This document shows, in pieces, positions 6,214 to 10,465 of a stretch of 10,465 bases of DNA; the stretch's first letter is position 1, and the number at the start of each line of letters is the position of its first letter. Made by a program: the position numbers and the translations under genes. Source of the stretch: JBGQDM01 sp041495845. Lineage in GTDB: Bacteria; Acidobacteriota; Terriglobia; Terriglobales; Acidobacteriaceae. The notes beneath the pieces are model-generated. The model was not told the DNA's origin. It made no database searches and worked only from the letters and a program-made list of their open reading frames with translations. The stretch lies in assembly GCA_041495845.1 (NCBI GenBank), contig JBGQDM010000108.1, positions 1-10,465 on the forward strand. Reading direction: 5' to 3'.

Positions 6214-6909
6214 ATGAAATTTGGGGTGCTGGTTTTTCCCGGATCCAACTGCGATCACGACGCCTATTGGACTATCGAGCAGGTGTCGCGGCAGCCGGTC
6301 ACGTTTCTCTGGCATGAATCGCACGACCTCGAGAACTGCGACGCCATCATCGTCCCTGGCGGCTTTGCTTACGGCGATTATCTGCGCACCGGGGCAATTG
6401 CGCGCTTCTCGCCGGTAATGGACGCGGTGAAAAACTTTGCCCAGGGTGGCGGCATCGTGCTCGGCATCTGCAACGGATTCCAGATCCTGACTGAGTCGAG
6501 CTTGCTGCCCGGCGCGCTAATGCGAAATGCCGGCCTCAAGTATGTCTGCAAGCCGGTGCAGGTACGCGTGGAAGCCACCGACACGCCGTTCACCAACGGC
6601 TGCAACCAAGGCGAGGTGCTGACCATTCCCATTGGCCACATGGAAGGCAACTACTATTGCGATGACGCCACGCTGGCGGAACTCAAGCGTGACCGGCGCA
6701 TCGTGTTCCGCTATTCCACGGCGGACGGGCAGATCACTGCGGAAGCCAATCCCAACGGCTCGATCGAGAACATTGCGGGGATTTGCAGCGCCGGACGCAA
6801 CGTCCTCGGCATGATGCCGCATCCGGAACGCTCGGCGGAAGCCATACTCGGTTGCACCGATGGCTTCAAGGTGTTTCAGTCGCTGGTGGGAGCCATGTCC
6901 ACGCGCTAG
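6214..6909 (+). CDS. purQ: Phosphoribosylformylglycinamidine synthase subunit I (glutaminase)
   Basis: A 231-residue class I glutamine amidotransferase, the usual length of the small PurQ used with PurS and PurL. It hydrolyses glutamine and passes ammonia to PurL, which converts FGAR to FGAM in purine synthesis in the cytoplasm. Family signatures are clear: 'VLVFPGSNCDHD' at the N-terminus, 'VPGGFAYGDYLRTGAIA' (48-64), nucleophile Cys86 in 'GICNGFQ', 'RNAGLKYVC' (104-112), 'IPIGHMEGNYY' (138-148), and the His203/Glu205 pair in 'MMPHPERS'. GAGG lies 7 nt before the ATG. purS and purL are not adjacent: an exported peptidase lies upstream and an aminotransferase downstream. The gene is therefore detached from the usual pur cluster arrangement. 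The next gene begins about 70 nt after the stop on the same strand and may be co-transcribed. Confidence 0.97.
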   Translation: MKFGVLVFPGSNCDHDAYWTIEQVSRQPVTFLWHESHDLENCDAIIVPGGFAYGDYLRTGAIARFSPVMDAVKNFAQGGGIVLGICNGFQILTESSLLPGALMRNAGLKYVCKPVQVRVEATDTPFTNGCNQGEVLTIPIGHMEGNYYCDDATLAELKRDRRIVFRYSTADGQITAEANPNGSIENIAGICSAGRNVLGMMPHPERSAEAILGCTDGFKVFQSLVGAMSTR

Positions 6910-6968
6910 CGTCGGACCTGTACATGGAGTAAGATTCCGGCCCAGTGGGTGAGTGTCTGCGTTTCCCC

Positions 6969-6973
6969 GGAGG
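6969..6973 (+). promoter_or_regulatory. Ribosome binding site selecting a TTG start for the aminotransferase
   Basis: GGAGG lies 5 nt before the TTG at 6979-6981. The alternative upstream GTG (6949) has no Shine-Dalgarno at a usable distance; the nearest GGAG (6926-6929) is 19 nt away. The TTG also places the twin-arginine motif nearer to the N-terminus, as expected for a Tat signal. Confidence 0.6.
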
Positions 6974-6978
6974 CCTTC

Positions 6979-8184
6979 TTGCCATCTGAACCGAACACCA
7001 CTGCGTCTCCCCTGTCTGCTTCACGTAGATCTTTCCTGCATCTCTCGGCCGCCACTTCGGCCGCGTTGGCGCTACGCATTATCACCGAACCCATGCTGGC
7101 GCGGGCGGCTGCGTTCAACCATCCCGCCAACGCGGTGATGATCGACGCCAACGAGAACCCGCTGGGACCCGCGGCCGCGGCACGCGAAGCACTGATGGCG
7201 ATGGCGCCCCAAGGCGGCCGCTATCTGGATCACCTGACCGACGAGTTCATTGAAGCGTTTGCGAAGCTGGAAAATCTGCGCCCAGAGAACGTGCATGCGT
7301 ACGCCGGCTCGAGCGAGCCGCTGCACTATGCGGTGCTGGAGTTCACTTCCCCGCAGAAAAGCTATGTGACTGCCGACCCCGGCTACGAGGCCGGAATGGA
7401 AGCGGCGCACTGCTCTGGCGCCCGCCTGGTAAGGGTTGCACTTACAAAGGATTATGCGCACGACGTGCGGGCCATGCTGGCAGCAGCACCGGATGCAGGG
7501 CTCTTCTATGTTTGCACGCCCAACAATCCTACAGGCACCCTCACCAACCACGACGACGTGGAATATTTGGTGGAACACAAGCCCGCGGGGTCCGTGGTGA
7601 TGGTGGATGAAGCGTACATCCACTTCACCGAAGCGGCGTCCTGCCTGGACCTGGTGCGGGCAGGTAAAGACGTGATCGTGTTGCGGACATTCTCGAAGCT
7701 TTATGGGATGGCAGGTTTGCGCTGCGGCTTTGCCATTGCGCGACCAGACTTGCTGCAGCGCCTCCAGCGGCGTGGCGGCGGCAACCCCATGCCCATCACC
7801 GCGGTGGCAGCAGCCGTAGCCAGTTTGCGTGACCCGGGATTGATTGCCGAACGGCGCCTCATCAATGCGACCAACCGCGCCGCGACCTTTCAATGGCTCG
7901 ACCGCAACGGCTATAAGTACATTCCGTCGCAGGCAAGTTTCTTTTTGCTGGACGCGCGCCGCCCGGCCCGCCCGGTGATTGAAGCCATGGCCCACGAAGG
8001 TGTCTGCATCGGACGCATCTGGCCCATTCTTCCCACCTATACGCGCATCACGGTGGGCACGGCGGCAGAGATGGGCCGCTTCCAGGTGGCGTGGCAGAAG
8101 GTGATGAACGGGACAACCACCAACGCCATCTCGCTCCCTCAACCCAGACGGCTGGTGCGGGACGGAAAAACCGTGCTGGTGTAG
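6979..8184 (+). CDS. HisC-like PLP-dependent aminotransferase with Tat signal peptide
   Basis: A fold-type I PLP aminotransferase of 401 residues from the favoured TTG, or 411 from the GTG at 6949. Family features in TTG numbering are 'DANENPLGP' (56-64), 'TPNNPTGT' (180-187), 'VDEAYIHF' (209-216), the PLP lysine K240 in 'RTFSKLYGMAGLR', Arg248, and a late Arg356 in 'TRITVG' that would bind the substrate carboxylate. These resemble histidinol-phosphate aminotransferase and relatives. The N-terminus is unusual: 'SRRSFLHLSAATSAALAL' (15-32) fits the twin-arginine consensus S-R-R-x-F-L plus a hydrophobic core, with a possible cleavage after 'MLARA'. It would be folded with PLP in the cytoplasm and then exported. 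Histidine synthesis is cytoplasmic, and no other his gene is near, so I do not assign hisC. The true substrate is unknown. It lies 69 nt after purQ. Confidence 0.88.
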   Translation: MPSEPNTTASPLSASRRSFLHLSAATSAALALRIITEPMLARAAAFNHPANAVMIDANENPLGPAAAAREALMAMAPQGGRYLDHLTDEFIEAFAKLENLRPENVHAYAGSSEPLHYAVLEFTSPQKSYVTADPGYEAGMEAAHCSGARLVRVALTKDYAHDVRAMLAAAPDAGLFYVCTPNNPTGTLTNHDDVEYLVEHKPAGSVVMVDEAYIHFTEAASCLDLVRAGKDVIVLRTFSKLYGMAGLRCGFAIARPDLLQRLQRRGGGNPMPITAVAAAVASLRDPGLIAERRLINATNRAATFQWLDRNGYKYIPSQASFFLLDARRPARPVIEAMAHEGVCIGRIWPILPTYTRITVGTAAEMGRFQVAWQKVMNGTTTNAISLPQPRRLVRDGKTVLV

Positions 8185-8301
8185 AGTACCGCTCGAGATG
8201 GAGAGATAGGTCCCTCTTCGTGGCGTCCGTTTTAGGGATGATTCCATGCCCTTCATCCCCTCCGCAGGTTTCTTCGACTTCGCCGCGCCAAAGCGGATTT
8301 C

Positions 8302-8363
8302 GCCGGCAACCAGCTTGTTTCCCGAGAACAAGAATCACCGTCGGCACTCTCTTCTTTGCCGGC
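8302..8363. terminator. Possible bidirectional terminator structure between convergent genes
   Basis: The 182-nt gap between the aminotransferase and tolC-like stops has no plausible gene. It contains an 8-bp inverted repeat, gccggcaa (8302-8309) with ttgccggc (8356-8363), enclosing a smaller hairpin, cttgtt (8314-8319) with aacaag (8327-8332). A further pair, gggatga (8235-8241) and tcatccc (8253-8259), lies to the left. No clean T-run follows any of them, so termination is only a guess from position. Confidence 0.25.
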
Positions 8364-8366
8364 ATG

Positions 8367-9845
8367 CTACCTCTCTTCCCTGCCCCGGCCCATGGCTGCC
8401 GGCACATTCACTTCCCGCACCGGCCGGTCAACGTCCATCGGTCGCGCCGGCGCTTCCAAACCATCCGTCAGCAAGAAGCCCTGGAGCGCAATGGAATTCG
8501 CCCACAATGTGCTGAGGTCCCCAATGTAATCGGATTCGGTCTGGACCAACATGTTCTCGGAGAGTAAGACCTGCGGATAAGAGGCTTGCAGGAGGCCATA
8601 CCGTTTGTAGATCAATTCATACGACCGCTGCACGCGAGGCAGGATGGCAGCGCGATAACGATCGACCCGGATCTTGGCGGTGCGATAGTTCTCGACAAAC
8701 GATGCCGCCCGCTCGCGCAAAACCAGGTCAATGCGCTTGACCTCCGACTGAGCGCGCTCCAGGTCGGCCTGCGCCGCCTGGATGTTGCCTTGGTTGCGGT
8801 CGAACAACTTCAGCCGCACGCCCACTTCGGCAAAACCCTGCAGACCAACCGGGCGTCCGGTAGTCTCCAGTTGCTCCCGATTCTGTTGCAACCCCGCCCG
8901 TAGAACCAAGTCGGGAATTCGTTCCCTGCGCGCTCGGGCCACAGCGGCTTCGGCACGTGCAACTCCCACCTGGGCGATGCGCACAGCTGGGCTCTCGCGC
9001 AGCAATGCCGCGAGGAGTTCCTGTTCGTTCAGTTCCGGGAGGCTTTCGTCGAGGCTGCCGCTGACGGTTGCGTTCTCGACGGCGGAATTCCCAACCACAG
9101 CAGCCAGCGAATTCATGGCGCGCCGCCGCAGATGCTCCGCCGAGACCACCGCCAAGTCAGACTGTTCGGCTTCCACTTCGGCTCGCAGCACTTCGGTCTC
9201 GTTCTGCTGGCCGATATTGAAAAGCTGACGGCTGTATTTCGCAGTCTCGGCGGCAATGCGCGACAGTTCCTGACGCATGGCCACCATTTCCTGCGCGGCC
9301 AGCGCCTGGTAGTACTGGATTTTGACCGCATTGGTTACGCGCAGGCGCTGCTCGTCATTCTCCGCTTCAGCCTGGTGAACTTCCTGGACCATCACCTTGC
9401 GGTTGAGCCCGAGTTTACCGCCCAGGATGACATCCTGTTGCACAAAGAATCCTTGCTGCCCGCCACGCAATGAACCGCCGCGGATCTCCTCGCCCGTGTA
9501 ACCCGCCGTGGGGTTCGGCCAAAGGCCCGTCTGCAGCTTCCGTCCATTGGCGGAACGGATTTCGCTGGCCGCTTGCGCCAGCGTGGGATTGCCACGGAGC
9601 GCCATCTGCTCCAACTCTTCCAGCCGCAATGATGGCACCGTGGAGTCTCCCTGACTCATGCCCAGCCGGGGCACACGAAACGGCGGCAGAGGCGCCACCC
9701 CGTGCCCGGCATTGGACTGCATGCCTGGCATGCCTTCCATCTGACTCGTCGGATTCTCCGGCGGCTGGCTCTGGGCCGGCATCGGCTGCCCCGTCAAGAA
9801 AACGGTCAGCATCAGGAAGAGGATCGCTGCATTGGTCTTCGTCAT
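8367..9845 (-). CDS. TolC-family outer-membrane efflux protein, copper/silver-type context
   Basis: A 492-residue outer-membrane factor that would trimerise into a channel-tunnel for an RND-type pump. A Sec signal peptide covers about residues 1-25 (TKTNAAILFLMLTVFL, then MPAQ). The mature start is Met- and Gly-rich ('MEGMPGMQ', about 36-43, then 'GHG'). Two outer-membrane-efflux-protein repeats follow. The first contains 'LEELEQMALRGNPTLAQA', 'TGLWPNPTAGY' and a long Ala/Glu helix; the second contains 'LLRESPAVRIAQVGVARAEA', 'RRERIPDLVLRAGLQQ' and 'LFDRNQGNIQAAQADLERA', all typical of CusC/CzcC-like members. The start chosen is the ATG at 9843-9845, with AGAAGG 8 nt upstream and a proper signal peptide. 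The longer ATG at 9906-9908 overlaps the previous gene and puts 21 charged residues before the signal. It lies 43 nt after the multicopper oxidase, suggesting a metal-efflux operon. Confidence 0.92.
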   Translation of the reverse strand: MTKTNAAILFLMLTVFLTGQPMPAQSQPPENPTSQMEGMPGMQSNAGHGVAPLPPFRVPRLGMSQGDSTVPSLRLEELEQMALRGNPTLAQAASEIRSANGRKLQTGLWPNPTAGYTGEEIRGGSLRGGQQGFFVQQDVILGGKLGLNRKVMVQEVHQAEAENDEQRLRVTNAVKIQYYQALAAQEMVAMRQELSRIAAETAKYSRQLFNIGQQNETEVLRAEVEAEQSDLAVVSAEHLRRRAMNSLAAVVGNSAVENATVSGSLDESLPELNEQELLAALLRESPAVRIAQVGVARAEAAVARARRERIPDLVLRAGLQQNREQLETTGRPVGLQGFAEVGVRLKLFDRNQGNIQAAQADLERAQSEVKRIDLVLRERAASFVENYRTAKIRVDRYRAAILPRVQRSYELIYKRYGLLQASYPQVLLSENMLVQTESDYIGDLSTLWANSIALQGFLLTDGLEAPARPMDVDRPVREVNVPAAMGRGREER

Positions 9846-9853
9846 CGCTCTAA

Positions 9854-9859
9854 CCTTCT
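9854..9859 (-). promoter_or_regulatory. Ribosome binding site selecting the tolC-like start
   Basis: Leftward AGAAGG (within GGAGAGAAGG) sits 8 nt before the ATG at 9843-9845. This favours that start over the in-frame ATG at 9906-9908. Confidence 0.6.
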
Positions 9860-9888
9860 CTCCGAAAATTCTTCGTACTTTCAGGAAG

Positions 9889-10465
9889 CTAGCTCTTCGG
9901 GTGTTCATGTTCCAGCGTCGCCTCCGGTGGCTGCAATCCTGCTTTCAGCACCATGATCTTGTTGTAGAGCTCGTCCGGCAGCACGCGCACCAGCGACATC
10001 ATGCCCATAAAATTTGCGCTCCACTTGGGCGGAAGACCGTAGTTCTCAGGGCGGTCCACCACTTTGTCCATCGCCATCTCCATGAAGGCATCCTGCGGGA
10101 AGCCAGGCACACCCTCCGCATCGGCAGCGACGGGAGCAGGGTGAATATGCTCGCTCTTGATCGTGTCCGCATAGGTCTGCATCTGCTCCAGGGCATTCTG
10201 ATCGTCCAGTCGCATGGTTGTAATCATGCGGTCGCCGATCAGGTCCGACATGCTGTTCATCATGTGGTGAGGAAGGTGGCAGTGCAGCATCCAGTCGCCG
10301 AGGTACTTCGCCTCAAACTCGATATCACGGGCCTGGGCAACGCCCACCAGTACTGTGTTTTCCGGCCCCCAGCGTGCTTCCGGCTGTCGGCCTGCTTCTG
10401 TGCCGGTCACAAAGAAGGTGTTTCCGTGCAAATGAATCGGGTGATGATCCATGCCCAGATTGACC
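9889..10465 (-). CDS. Multicopper oxidase, C-terminal part (5' end outside window)
   Basis: The last ~191 residues of a multicopper oxidase; the frame runs off the right edge (VNLG before MDHHPIHLHG). The C-terminal copper motifs are intact: H-P-I-H-L-H-G, which supplies type 1 and type 2/3 histidines, and H-C-H-L-P-H-H followed four residues later by Met (MMNSM). The latter gives the type 3 histidines, the type 1 Cys and His, and an axial Met. In CopA/CueO-like enzymes such proteins oxidise periplasmic Cu(I). After the Met there is an unusually long tail of about 120 residues with Met- and His-containing patches (SEHIHP, FMEMAMD, NFMGMM, EHEHP). The usual protein ends soon after this site. 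The tail may bind copper or contact a partner. The tolC-like gene follows 43 nt downstream. Confidence 0.9.
   Translation of the reverse strand, partial: VNLGMDHHPIHLHGNTFFVTGTEAGRQPEARWGPENTVLVGVAQARDIEFEAKYLGDWMLHCHLPHHMMNSMSDLIGDRMITTMRLDDQNALEQMQTYADTIKSEHIHPAPVAADAEGVPGFPQDAFMEMAMDKVVDRPENYGLPPKWSANFMGMMSLVRVLPDELYNKIMVLKAGLQPPEATLEHEHPKS

Noticed and set aside
7072..8331. Long minus-strand open frame of 419 codons across the aminotransferase
   Set aside because: It is antisense to a clear PLP enzyme, the composition is His/Arg-rich, and no family motif is present.
8246..8515. Small plus-strand open frame in the convergent gap
   Set aside because: It overlaps the end of the tolC-like gene on the other strand, has no ribosome binding site, and gives a low-complexity translation.

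Overview
This is a GC-rich bacterial chromosomal window with closely packed genes, many of them exported. A twin-arginine-tagged HisC-like aminotransferase, an M61 peptidase with a PDZ domain, a secreted TonB-domain protein, a small zinc-ribbon membrane protein, and intergenic palindromes around a 'ggactgaagtcc' core together suggest an Acidobacteriota (Terriglobia-like) genome. That assignment is inferred from gene content and style; there is no rRNA or other marker gene here.

Layout. The left edge holds the 3' end of a rightward beta-propeller gene (2-613). It converges on a leftward group of four genes that read from right to left: a zinc-ribbon two-helix membrane protein (3516-3881), a secreted TonB C-terminal-domain protein (3043-3477), a secreted class A beta-lactamase-fold serine hydrolase (1984-2982) and an APC-family amino-acid permease (626-1936). 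Gaps within the group are 35-60 nt. The permease appears to have its own promoter close to its start codon. A 380-nt divergent spacer (3882-4261) carries a cluster of perfect inverted repeats and a promoter placed to give a leaderless M61 peptidase mRNA. Rightward genes follow: the M61 peptidase (4262-6130), purQ (6214-6909) and a Tat-signal aminotransferase (6979-8184). These converge on a leftward pair at the right edge: the 3' part of a multicopper oxidase (9889-10465) followed by a TolC-family outer-membrane protein (8367-9845).

How the genes fit together. The multicopper oxidase and TolC pair looks like part of a copper or silver detoxification operon. The oxidase would act on periplasmic Cu(I), and TolC would be the outer-membrane duct of an efflux pump whose other parts lie outside the window. 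PurQ is the glutaminase subunit of FGAM synthase in purine synthesis, with no purS or purL beside it. The other genes are mostly envelope functions (peptide hydrolysis, amino-acid uptake, a penicillin-recognising-fold hydrolase) with no obvious single pathway.

No convincing new multi-gene defence or mobile system is present. The most unusual items are the apparently exported PLP aminotransferase, two independent leaderless-type promoters, the serine hydrolase without a visible class A Glu166 motif, the multicopper oxidase with a long C-terminal tail, and the palindrome cluster.
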